From: Megamerina dolium
Taxonomy: Eukaryota; Arthropoda; Insecta; Diptera; Megamerinidae
Assembly (NCBI GenBank): GCA_963854835.1
Contig: OY978525.1
Coordinates: 63,717,355 to 63,781,354 of the forward strand
Direction of reading: 5' to 3'
Length of the DNA stretch: 64,000 nucleotides
The position numbers were made by a program, and so were the translations under genes. This document shows, piece after piece, positions 10,441 through 19,244 of the stretch. Position 1 is the stretch's first letter. The number at the start of each line of letters is the position of its first letter. The notes under the pieces are model-generated. The model saw nothing but the letters and a program-made list of their open reading frames with translations. It had not been told where the DNA came from and did no database searches.

Positions 10441-10748
10441 CCATATTCTTATTGGCTAATAATATATACTGTTTGAGCAGCGCTGCTTGGTGAATCGACA
10501 ATTGTTGTTCCTGGTTTTTTTTTTGTCTTCTAATACTGTAGAGTAGGATAGTTGATATTTTCAAAAATATCGTTTTTAGATATATCGAAATGGCGAAATG
10601 AAAAAATCGTAGTATCGACAATATCGTTTTTAAAGTATCTATATATCGACATTTTGCACAAAACAAACATATGAAAATAAACAGGAATATTTAAGATCCT
10701 TGTTCAATAACAGTTAAAAGAAAAGAAGAATAACTTTGTATTTTATAT
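10441..10748. other. AT-rich, TATCG-rich sequence left of the hAT remnant
   Basis: No coding is visible. Bases 10540-10645 contain five TATCG/CGATA-type words. A similar cluster at 29215-29323 lies where the other end of the same hAT element would be once the two nested retrotransposons are removed. Subterminal TATCG clusters of this kind fit a hAT end, but no matching terminal inverted repeats could be identified. Confidence 0.45.
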
Positions 10749-11103
10749 TTAATTTTGAATTATATTTTCGTTTACTGTATTTAAAAACACATGCTTTTTT
10801 ACATTGTCATCCAGCAGCCTTCTTTTGTTAGTTGTAATCAATTTTTTTAAAATTAATTTTACTGTCGACGCAACCCTTTCCGAGGATGGGGAGCTGGTTG
10901 GGTCAACTATGTATTTCAGAGCCAGTTTCGACAAATTTAGGTAGAAATATTTCTTGCATAACCAGAACTGAATGGGATCGGAATTTTTGGTTTTCACATT
11001 TGTCCTCAAGGTACATTTTATTTTCCCTCCTGAAGTCGTTTTTGGTTCGTACGCATAAGTAGTGTGAACAATACTGTCATGAACATCCCAAAATGATGTT
11101 GAA
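10749..11103 (-). pseudogene. hAT transposase, C-terminal dimerisation region
   Basis: The frame 10749-11009 contains DPIQFWLCKKYF, LSKLALKYIVDPTSSPSSER and LLDDNVKKHVFLNT. Order and spacing match the hAT C-terminal dimerisation domain (DPL.WW, LA...L..P.TSAPSER, L...NV..L.FLN). Upstream minus-strand sequence to about 11103 continues the similarity. The catalytic part is absent. In hAT transposases this domain mediates oligomerisation in the nucleus. Confidence 0.85.
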
Positions 11104-11163
11104 ATGATTGGTGGTTATATTTTGATGCATTGCACAGTTTACTTTATCTGCGTTTTTTATAAA

Positions 11164-11165
<2 letters not shown>

Positions 11166-11197
<32 letters not shown>
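11166..11197. repeat. (TAA)n microsatellite
   Basis: Ten to eleven TAA units. The flank to 11265 is AT-rich without ORFs and probably belongs to the hAT remnant or its host sequence. Confidence 0.95.
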
Positions 11198-11199
<2 letters not shown>

Positions 11200-11265
11200 A
11201 ACAATAATTAAGTTTAACTCACACATACAGAAGTTTGTTCAACTAATCTAAAAAATTACCCATAT

Positions 11266-11702
11266 TGCTACGTTTTTATTCTGTGAACGTTTAATTCTAT
11301 TTGAATTACCTTGTTCGATCACTGGATTCTGTTAATGATAACTGCAACACTTATTTTATACAACTATATACAGCAACAATTTATTTAATAATCTCTATTT
11401 ACAATCAACACTGTTTACAATCAACTATTTACTATAACACTTAAATGTACTTGCAGCTTTTGCCTCTGTATCAATGTTTTCGCAATCACGATCGGAATTA
11501 GATTGATTTTCCTTCTCAACACTGGCTCTATTTATACTCTGTTGGCAACACCCCAGAATCTTCCGTTATCGAGATTCTTCTCTTCCTTTCTCGTTGGCTT
11601 GTTCTGGTTATCGCTCATTTCTTTTTGTTGACATTCGTTTCGATGCTGCCAATAGTGTCAGTCACAATAGTGATGAGTAATCAACTATCGATACTCGTTA
11701 CA
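11266..11702 (-). repeat. 3' LTR of A3 (437 bp)
   Basis: Plus-strand ends are TGCTACG and CTCGTTACA. It is nearly identical to the LTR at 14679-15115, so insertion was recent relative to the other elements here. A TATAAATA box (minus strand) is at 11529-11536. The purine tract AAGAGGAGGGCAG abuts it at 11703-11715. Confidence 0.95.
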
Positions 11703-11781
11703 CTGCCCTCCTCTTAACCTTGTTCGTCCCGAACAAGTTTTTATACTTCCCCTCGATATGGCGCAAGTCGCTCCAAGTGCA

Positions 11782-13035
11782 CTACTTTAAACTTTGCTCT
11801 TTTATTCCAGGACGTTGAATGCGATACACTACGTCATTTATCTTTGCTATAATCTCATATGGTCCTTCCCAATGAGTCTGTAGTTTAGGGGACAGGCCTT
11901 TCTTTCGTTGTGGATTATGAAGCATTACAAGCTCTCCTTCATAGAACCCTTTTGAATTTGCTTTAAAGTCATACCTGGCCTTCATCTTATCGCTTATCAT
12001 CTGCGACCGCTCTCTGATGAACTGATGTACTTCATGCAACTGTTCCCGCTTTTCGCTAGTATAATTTCCTTCGGTTGATCTCGTTGGTGTTACAACTCCA
12101 AATTTTAAATCAGCTGGCAGTCTTAACTCGTTTCCAAAAATTGCCATTGCCGGTGTAGTAGCCGTCGTATCATGTTGTGCGCATCGATATGCCATGAGGA
12201 ACATTGGTATATGTACATCCCAGTCTCTTTGGTATTTATCTACGACTTTTCTCAAATATTCCTCCAAGGTTTTGTATATACCCAGCATACGGCATATCTC
12301 TTGGAATACAACTGATTCGAAATTTCGACCTTGGTCCGAGTGTAACTCCATCGGTACACCAAAACGAGTAACCCATTGGTTGACGAATACATCCGCAACT
12401 GTACTAGCTTCCTGATTTGGAATGGGGTATACTTCAGGCCATTTACTGAAGTAATCTATAACCACCAGAACATACTTGTTTCCTGCGTTGCTTATTGGAA
12501 ATGGCCCAGCTATGTCCATAGCAATTCGCTCAAATGGAGCACCCACGGTATATTGGTGCATCTTACCACGACTTTTCTTAGTGGGACCTTTGGCCATTGC
12601 ACATTGCTTACACTTCCGAATCCAATCAGCGACATGGTCATGACATCCAACCCAATAAAATCGTTTCTTTATTTTCTCGACGGTTTTGGTGATTCCCAAA
12701 TGCCCTCCACTGGAGGCATTGTGATACTCAGCTATCACTTCATTTATTCTTGCCTTGGGTACCACTAGCAGATCATAAGTGATTTTTCCATCTTCGCTTT
12801 CCCATGTTCGGAATAAACATCCATCTCGTAAGTGCAGGCTTTGCCACTGCGCCCAGTATGCCTTTGCTATTGGACTCTCATTAGCCATTTCTTGCCAATC
12901 TGGACGTATGCCCTGCTCCTTGTATTCCATAATATTTGCGAGATCTGGGTCGTTCCGTTGATCTTCTTGAACTCGTTCGGTTGTCCATGACTCTTCCGAT
13001 AATACATTCGTAAGTCGTAGGTTAACAATGTGATT
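11782..13035 (-). CDS. pol: Integrase of A3, in frame with gag across a single TAG, catalytic Glu deleted
   Basis: The frame is open from the codon after the gag stop (13036-13038) to 11782. The first ~25 residues are the RNase H-integrase linker. Then come the HHCC zinc domain (H...H, CKQC) and the DDE core with MDIAGPF and HSDQGRNFES. Compared with A1, 57 bp are missing at about 12269: IYKT runs directly into LEEYLRKV, removing the 19 residues that hold the catalytic Glu. A GPYEIIAKIND module is retained. The C-terminus ends differently from A1 after a small indel. This integrase should be inactive. Confidence 0.88.
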   Translation of the reverse strand, partial: NHIVNLRLTNVLSEESWTTERVQEDQRNDPDLANIMEYKEQGIRPDWQEMANESPIAKAYWAQWQSLHLRDGCLFRTWESEDGKITYDLLVVPKARINEVIAEYHNASSGGHLGITKTVEKIKKRFYWVGCHDHVADWIRKCKQCAMAKGPTKKSRGKMHQYTVGAPFERIAMDIAGPFPISNAGNKYVLVVIDYFSKWPEVYPIPNQEASTVADVFVNQWVTRFGVPMELHSDQGRNFESVVFQEICRMLGIYKTLEEYLRKVVDKYQRDWDVHIPMFLMAYRCAQHDTTATTPAMAIFGNELRLPADLKFGVVTPTRSTEGNYTSEKREQLHEVHQFIRERSQMISDKMKARYDFKANSKGFYEGELVMLHNPQRKKGLSPKLQTHWEGPYEIIAKINDVVYRIQRPGIKEQSLK

Positions 13036-14649
13036 CTAGCTTCCTACCCGAGAACAATGTTTACTATCTACGGTGCAAGTACGATGATATGGAGTAACAG
13101 CTTTACCACGATGAATGACATCACGATCTTCCTTTCGTTGTCCTGGTGAATTCGATCTTTGTTGCTTGCGTCGTAGCCGACAATTACGCGCCATGTGTCC
13201 TCTTCGATGGCATATGAAGCACTTACCGGTAAATTTATTTTTGTGTTGATTCCTTGTTCTTCCTTTAGGCTTCATACTCGATTGATTGCAATCACGAGCT
13301 ATATGCCCTCGTTTGTCGCAAATGAAGCACTTACCATTAAATTTGGTTTCGCGTCGACCTGCTCTTACTTCAGGCTGAACTACTGATTTTACTGCCTGAC
13401 GCACTGCTTCAACCAGATGTGATGTTTTCCCCTCTAGTTTGCGTACTCCTGGCACTGGTCGACACATTAAGCTGGCGGCTTCATATGTCAAAGCGCTACT
13501 GACTGTTTCGGCATATGTATTCCTGGGTGACATGATTAGGGCACGCTTTGTCTCTCCATCACGTATGCCATCTATGAATGCCTCTATTTTTATTTTTTCG
13601 ACGAACTCTTCCGAATTACCAGAGAACGCAAGATGACATAAGCGCTCAATGTCAGAAGCGAATTCCTGCAGGCTCTCATTACTCCGTTGCACTCGCGATC
13701 TCAATTCCACTCGATGTAATTGACTCTTGTATTCATTTCCATATTTCCGCTGCAGTGTGTCCATCAGGGATTGGTAGCTACCACGATCTTTCTCTGAAAT
13801 CATCTGTAACACTTCGGAAGCATTACCTTTTAATGCGACTATTAAAGCAGCAGTCTTGTCGCTATCATCCCATTGATTCTTCGAAGCGGTTGTCTCGAAT
13901 TGAAGCTTGAAGATATTGAATGGCGTGCTTCCGTCAAATGTTGGTGGCTTTAGTTTGATTGTACTTGAATCTCTAATCACTGATGTGGCTGGTCCATTTA
14001 TTTTTAGTTGGTTGAGATCGTGTTGTAATTTCTCGAACTTATCTTCCAAATCATCTACATGTTCCTTCAGATCTGTAACTTTTTCATTAATGGCTCCGGA
14101 AATTTCATCTACATGTTCTTTTAGTTCTGCAACTTTCTCATTAATAGCCCCAGAAATTTCTTGTAGTTTGTAGTTAATTGTCTTCTGGAATTCTCCAATG
14201 AAGTTTTCTTGGCGAGACGAACCTTCTTGAATTTCCATACGCAATTCAGCCGAATGTTCTTGAAGCTTGGAGTCAATGCGAGACGCATTTCCTTGAATTT
14301 CCGTACGTAATTCACTAATAACGCCCTCTTGGCGTACCGAATGTTCTTGAAACGTGGACTCAATGCGAGACGCATTTTCTTGTAGCTGTTGTTGCTGCTG
14401 TTGCATCATGGTTTTCATGAATTCCATGAGTTGACCACTCGAATCTATTTTGCTCTCTTCCTCAACGTGCACAACTGCTTGTATATCGGCTTCCTCGAAG
14501 AACTCATGTTCTTCTACATTAATTCCCTTAGCCTCCATAGCTTGCCTCAGCCTCACCAGCAGTTCCGCCTTTGCGCCTGATGACGATAGATTCATCTCTA
14601 CCAACAGCTTTTTAAGCTGGTTCACTATTAGTTGGTCAATTTTCACCAT
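13036..14649 (-). CDS. gag: Full-length gag with SAP-like N-terminus, coiled coil and two CCHC knuckles
   Basis: The ORF has 537 codons and starts 12 bp after the primer site. Residues ~5-42 (LKKLLVEMNLSSSGAKAELL) resemble a SAP DNA-binding motif, unusual for gag. Residues ~75-215 are a long coiled coil with repeated units (LQENASRI / LQEHSAELRMEIQ; two KEHVDEISGAINEKV-like blocks). Residues ~220-400 match a retrotransposon capsid domain. Two nucleocapsid knuckles, CFICDKRGHIARDC and CFICHRRGHMARNC, lie near residues 460-500. Gag would build the particle and package RNA. It is the only uninterrupted gag in the window and ends at TAG in the same frame as the integrase. Confidence 0.9.
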   Translation of the reverse strand: MVKIDQLIVNQLKKLLVEMNLSSSGAKAELLVRLRQAMEAKGINVEEHEFFEEADIQAVVHVEEESKIDSSGQLMEFMKTMMQQQQQQLQENASRIESTFQEHSVRQEGVISELRTEIQGNASRIDSKLQEHSAELRMEIQEGSSRQENFIGEFQKTINYKLQEISGAINEKVAELKEHVDEISGAINEKVTDLKEHVDDLEDKFEKLQHDLNQLKINGPATSVIRDSSTIKLKPPTFDGSTPFNIFKLQFETTASKNQWDDSDKTAALIVALKGNASEVLQMISEKDRGSYQSLMDTLQRKYGNEYKSQLHRVELRSRVQRSNESLQEFASDIERLCHLAFSGNSEEFVEKIKIEAFIDGIRDGETKRALIMSPRNTYAETVSSALTYEAASLMCRPVPGVRKLEGKTSHLVEAVRQAVKSVVQPEVRAGRRETKFNGKCFICDKRGHIARDCNQSSMKPKGRTRNQHKNKFTGKCFICHRRGHMARNCRLRRKQQRSNSPGQRKEDRDVIHRGKAVTPYHRTCTVDSKHCSRVGS

Positions 14650-14660
14650 TTTTACAGAAT

Positions 14661-14676
14661 CCCACTTCTGACACCA
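14661..14676 (-). other. Primer-binding site, tRNA-Leu type
   Basis: On the minus strand TGGTGTCAGAAGTGGG starts 2 bp after the 5' LTR. It is complementary to a fly tRNA-Leu 3' end as I remember it (CCCACTTCTGACACCA). The same 16 bases occur at 29765-29780. Confidence 0.8.
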
Positions 14677-14678
14677 AT

Positions 14679-15115
14679 TGCTACGTTTTTATTCTGTGAA
14701 CGTTTAATTCTATTTGAATTACCTTGTTCGATCACTGGATTCTGTTAATGATAACTGCAACACTTATTTTATACAACTATATACAGCAACAATTTATTTA
14801 ATAATCTCTATTTACAATCAACACTGTTTACAATCAACTATTTACTATAACACTTAAATGTACTTGCAGCTTTTGCCTCTGTATCAATGTTTTCGCAATC
14901 ACGTTCGGAATTAGATTGATTTTCCTTCTCAACACTGGCTCTATTTATACTCTGTTGGCAACACCCCAGAATCTTCCGTTATCGAGATTCTTCTCTTCCT
15001 TTCCCGTTGGCTTGTTCTGGTTATCGCTCATTTCTTGTTGTTGACATTCGTTTCGATGCTGCCAATAGTGTCAGTCACAATAGTGATGAGTAATCAACTA
15101 TCGATACTCGTTACA
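14679..15115 (-). repeat. 5' LTR of A3 (437 bp)
   Basis: Partner of 11266-11702, with only a few substitutions. It has a TATAAATA box (minus strand) at 14942-14949 and an AATAAA-type signal near the primer-site end. Confidence 0.95.
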
Positions 15116-15169
15116 ATATAATAGTTATAGTGGAAGCTAATGCATACAATTCTTTATTCTGGTAACCAG

Positions 15170-16140
15170 TGTTGTGAATCAAAATATGCTCATCTAATTA
15201 ATGCATTTTGACTCACTACAAATGTTATAGTAATATTATTATTACCATAATGTTATTTTATTATGTGTAACCATTAATTAATGATAATCAACACACTATA
15301 CATAATGTAATTATCTTTAACTAAAATGGGTTGTATTATATTTATAAAAATGCGTGGTCAGCGTCATCGTACCTCACTGTATGATTGTGAAACTAGAAAA
15401 GAACTAACGGGTCATAGTACCTCGATATATGATTATGAAATAGTTCAGCAACCATACACAGTGAAAAGAAAACAAAAGCCAAAAAGAAAAACAAAATAAG
15501 AAGCAACCAGGCATACATAAAATTGAACGCATGCACAATATTTACAACAAGAAGTATTAACTACAAATAATAATGATGACTTACTAAAAATAAGTTATAT
15601 AACCTACTACTATGACCTTGCAAATGCAATGAATTGACCTACTGAAGAAATTGCAATGAATTAACCTACTTAAAAAATTGCTATTTCTTCAGAAATTCTT
15701 TTATACTAAAATGAGGTTATATTGTAAATTATGATATATATTTTAGGCTATATAAACTAAGACAAGGCCTGAAATGATTGCAATCAGACAAGTAGTGAAT
15801 CAGGTGAATGGAGATAACTCGAAGAACGAGTTAGTAACCAAAGTGTATATTGTAAAGGATTTTACATCCTAAAAGCAAAGTGTATATTGTAAAAGATTTA
15901 CATCCTTAAAGCAAAGTGTATATTATAAAGAACCTTGTATTATGTGTATTGTGAAAAAAAAGCTTTGGGCCAATAATCCATATCGTGAAAACAAAAAACT
16001 TACTAATTGTACAAGTAATTGTGTGGGGAAGTAAGATAAAGGAAGCTGGAAGCAGCAAGAGAAATTAAAAGAAAGAGGTAAGTCCTAAACTATAAGATAT
16101 CTAGACAGGGGTTATGGTGCTACAAATAAAGGACACAACA
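15170..16140 (+). repeat. 5' LTR of G1 (971 bp)
   Basis: A TATAAAA box lies at 15343-15349. Three tandem units of about 33 bp with the core AAGTGTATATTGTAAA lie at 15838-15935. Relative to the 3' LTR it has an extra block of about 115 bp at 15930-16060 and lacks about 80 bp present at 28529-28610, so the two LTRs have diverged by several indels. Confidence 0.9.
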
Positions 16141-16143
16141 TTT

Positions 16144-16161
16144 TGGCGCAGCCGGTAGGAT
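16144..16161 (+). other. Primer-binding site, tRNA-Ser type
   Basis: TGGCGCAGCCGGTAGGAT starts 3 bp after the LTR. It differs by one base from the serine-tRNA primer site known for 17.6/297-type elements (TGGCGCAGTCGGTAGGAT). Confidence 0.75.
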
Positions 16162-16274
16162 ACTGCGAAGTATCTTGTAAGACGAGATATTTTACGTTAA
16201 ACGTTTAACGCAGTATTAGGATTCCATTGTTCCCTAGGACATAAAAATAGATTTGTGTTCCAGGATAATATCTG

Positions 16275-17872
16275 ATGGAGGTTAGTATTTCTTCAGATAT
16301 TGCAATTCAGGAAGCCACCAATTTCGTGTGGAATTTAATTAAAAAACATAGTACTTACGAGCAATACGAGCTCATAAAATCGAAAGTTCAGCACGGCAAA
16401 GTACTAGCAACAGATGAGGAGCTAGAAACTATATTAACGGAATTAAGAAACCTCTTAGAAACACAGGGTGAAGCAAGTTTAGTCGTGAAGGACAATTTGG
16501 ATGCAGCGGAGAAATAAGAAACCTCAGATTAAGGATTGTAAACCAAGGGCTGGAAGCTGAACAACTAGACGCAAAGAACGTCGAACTCCACAGAATTTCC
16601 GAGGAATTTATAGAAAAGAGACTCAGAACCTCCGTGGACACTGAGCAGTCAAGCGCCCTCCAGGCCCAAGTAAGAAATCTTGAGAGGGAACGCAGTTTAG
16701 CAGAAGAGACATCTCTTCGCCGCCGTACACCTGTAAGGAAGATACTAACGAACTCGCAGCCATAAACAACGAAAAAAATGCGTAAAGACGAGATAGCGCA
16801 GATGGTTAGTAGACTAGTTCCAGTACTCACTGGAGCTGAGTCAAAAGATTTGAGAACGGAAGTCTACCAATTTATCGCTGGGTGTAAATTAGCCAGCAAA
16901 GGAATCAAACCAGATGAGTTGGAAGATTTCATATACTGTATAAAGCAACGTCTGCATGGAGATGCGTTTAATTTGGTATTGGCGAAAAATTTACCAATTT
17001 GGAAGAGTTATATAGACTTCTAAGAAACACATACCTGAAAATAGCCCAGCTAGAACCCATCACTCACCAAATCCAGTTTGCACGGCAATTACCACAAGAA
17101 AGCATAGGAGCGTTCGCCAGGAGATTAGACGAATTGAAAACCGCCGCAACTTACTGTGTCAAAACCTCATATGGGAGAAAAGAAGACCGAGCACTGCTGC
17201 AGGAGCTAGATAGGTCCCCTTAACTCTTTCGTAACAGGCCTTAGTGAACCAATGCTTAAAGTACATATGCTAAGTAAGACAGGCACCTTAGAGGCACTGA
17301 CGGAGGAAGCCGTAAATACGAATATCCTGCTCAACAGAGGGCAACAGCACTACACACTTAACGTGGGAGCCAATCAAGGTATCAGCACCTTATTAAATTC
17401 TTATAAAGATTGCCAAACCCAAACAGGTAACATAGTAGCGTTCCACCAAAACAGAAATAATAGAAATAATAAAATGCCATTTAAGGCAGATCAGTACTCA
17501 AGGAATAAAGAAAATCCTCAAAACGGCCAAAGGAAGGTTCCTACTTGTTCCTTCTGCTACAAGAAGGGACACACAAGCGACGAATATTTTAAAAGGAAAA
17601 ATACGCCCTTCTGTATAAAATGTAAGCAATATGGGTATGAGTTCAATCTATCTTGTACGTCATTCACAAACAAGACAAAGCCGAAAGGGAATTATACTCC
17701 AAAAACAGGCCATAGTAAAGGAAGCCAGGAAAATGTAGGGCCTAATCGGAGTAAGTCCGAAACCAAATGTTTCTTTTGCAGGAAGCCCGGACACAGGATT
17801 GCCGATTGTTACAAACGCAAAGACTTGGAAAAGACTCAGGAAAACTATGGGGGGCCCAGGTACGGCCAATAA
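16275..17872 (+). pseudogene. gag: gag of G1, at least three frame breaks
   Basis: Four successive frames cover one gag: 16275-16517, 16778-17023, 16999-17223 and 17252-17872. The middle part is capsid-like (LVPVLTGAESKDLRTEVYQF, ESIGAFARRLDELKTAA). The last part carries three Cys/His knuckles. Only CFFCRKPGHRIADC is intact; CSFCYKKGHTSDEYF has lost its last Cys and CIKCKQYGYEFNLSC its His. The frame changes make it non-functional. Confidence 0.85.
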
Positions 17873-18104
17873 ACCGGGAACCCCAAAATTTTGCTAAAGA
17901 TAGGCCAGCTGAAATGGACGCAATCATGCGTCTTTAAAGATTGTTGACACACCCTCCACGTCAGTTAGTAGGATAGTGGAAGTTGGTAGTCAAGCGTCCA
18001 TAGGGATTGTTTCCCTTCTTTCACGTCCAGTGATAGCAATCGTGGTTATTGTTTTGGAATCTCTGATGTAGATGATGTGTTCATTGAGTTTCCATGTGAG
18101 GAAG

Positions 18105-19098
18105 CAAAAAATGAAAAACTCATTTACTTGTAGACTCTGGGGCAGATACCAGTTTAGAAAAATCAACAGTAATTAACAAATACGTTAGCAAGAAAGGGAA
18201 TTCAAGGAAAAATCTTAGTGGTGCATTCGGAGGATTTGCCACGACGTTAGGGCCAATAATAGTTCAACATGAAAGGACTAATGAATTGAATTTAGAATTA
18301 CATATAATATCTGAAGAGAGAGATATACCTGCAGATGGTATCCTAGGACGAGACAAATTATGGAATCGATCGATACTCAATACTATGAAAAAGAGGTTGA
18401 TTTTTTTTATGAGTGAAAACAGCACTTAATGACTTTACCTCTCAAATCATTGAACGAGGCTAATAGAGTACTCTACAACAGTGAGGTTGTAGTACCAGGG
18501 AGAATTATGTGAATAGTTCTCTTGAATGTAAACACCGATTTGGAAACGGTAATAGTGGAAAAACAAGAAGTTTCTCCTGGGATATTTTTAGGTGAGACAT
18601 TGGGATGTGTCACAAATAACAAAGTTTATGTACCAATACTGAATACAAATACGAAAGCGTATACTGTGTGTAATGATATAAGAGTTAATATAATTAAATT
18701 TAATCATATAGAGCACATCGAGCATGAAACAGTTTCTAAAATAAATAGCGTTAGGGAAAAAAGTAACTAAAAGAGAGTTACTAAAATATTAGAAACGGTT
18801 AAATTTCAAAACTAAATATGGAAGAAAGAAAATCGATGGAAGACATCTTCAAGTCATTTCACGATTTGTTTTATTTGGAAGCCGATAAATTGTCTTACAC
18901 AACAGGTATAAAGCACACGATATCAGTAAAGGCAGATCAGGCACCAATAAATCAGAGACAGTACAGGTTATCAGAAGTGCATAAGTGAATTCCCCATGGA
19001 ATTCACCAATAATATTAGTTTCAAAGAAGGCGGGAAGCGATAAAAAAAAGAAATGGAGACTGGTTGTTGATTTCAGAAAACTGGACGATGCCACCATT
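18105..19098 (+). pseudogene. pol: Protease and RT N-terminus of G1, broken and cut by the LINE
   Basis: At about 18125-18400 the plus strand encodes an aspartic protease with LVDSGADTSL and later GILGRDKLW, the two protease hallmarks. The next pieces (18522-18770, then about 18818-19098) read into the RT start (HTISVKADQAPINQRQYR, VVDFRKLDDATI) with stops between. The RT is interrupted at 19098 by the Jockey element and resumes at 23649. Bases 17873-18104 hold the degraded gag-pol junction, with no feature beyond this. Confidence 0.8.
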
Positions 19099-19244
19099 TT
19101 TTTTTTTTTACAAGCCTTTTTATTGGATCTTTCTAAAATTACTTAGAAACTAACAATAAGTAATCAAATCTTACAAACTAAATAAAATTATGTGATATTC
19201 CCAACGTTCCATCACAATTTGTTGAGTCACGAGGTCTAGCAATT

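Larger units (their letters stand above)
11266..15115 (-). mobile_element. Family A retrotransposon, copy A3: internally deleted, both LTRs and target duplication intact
   Basis: Two 437-bp LTRs bound the element, and ATAT duplications flank it (11262-11265, 15116-15119). On the minus strand the order is 5' LTR, leucine-tRNA primer site, full gag, one TAG codon, integrase, purine tract and 3' LTR. Protease, RT and RNase H are missing, giving only 3.85 kb. LTRs, primer site, purine tract and TATA box look sound. It could have been mobilised in trans, with proteins supplied by an intact relative. Confidence 0.93.
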
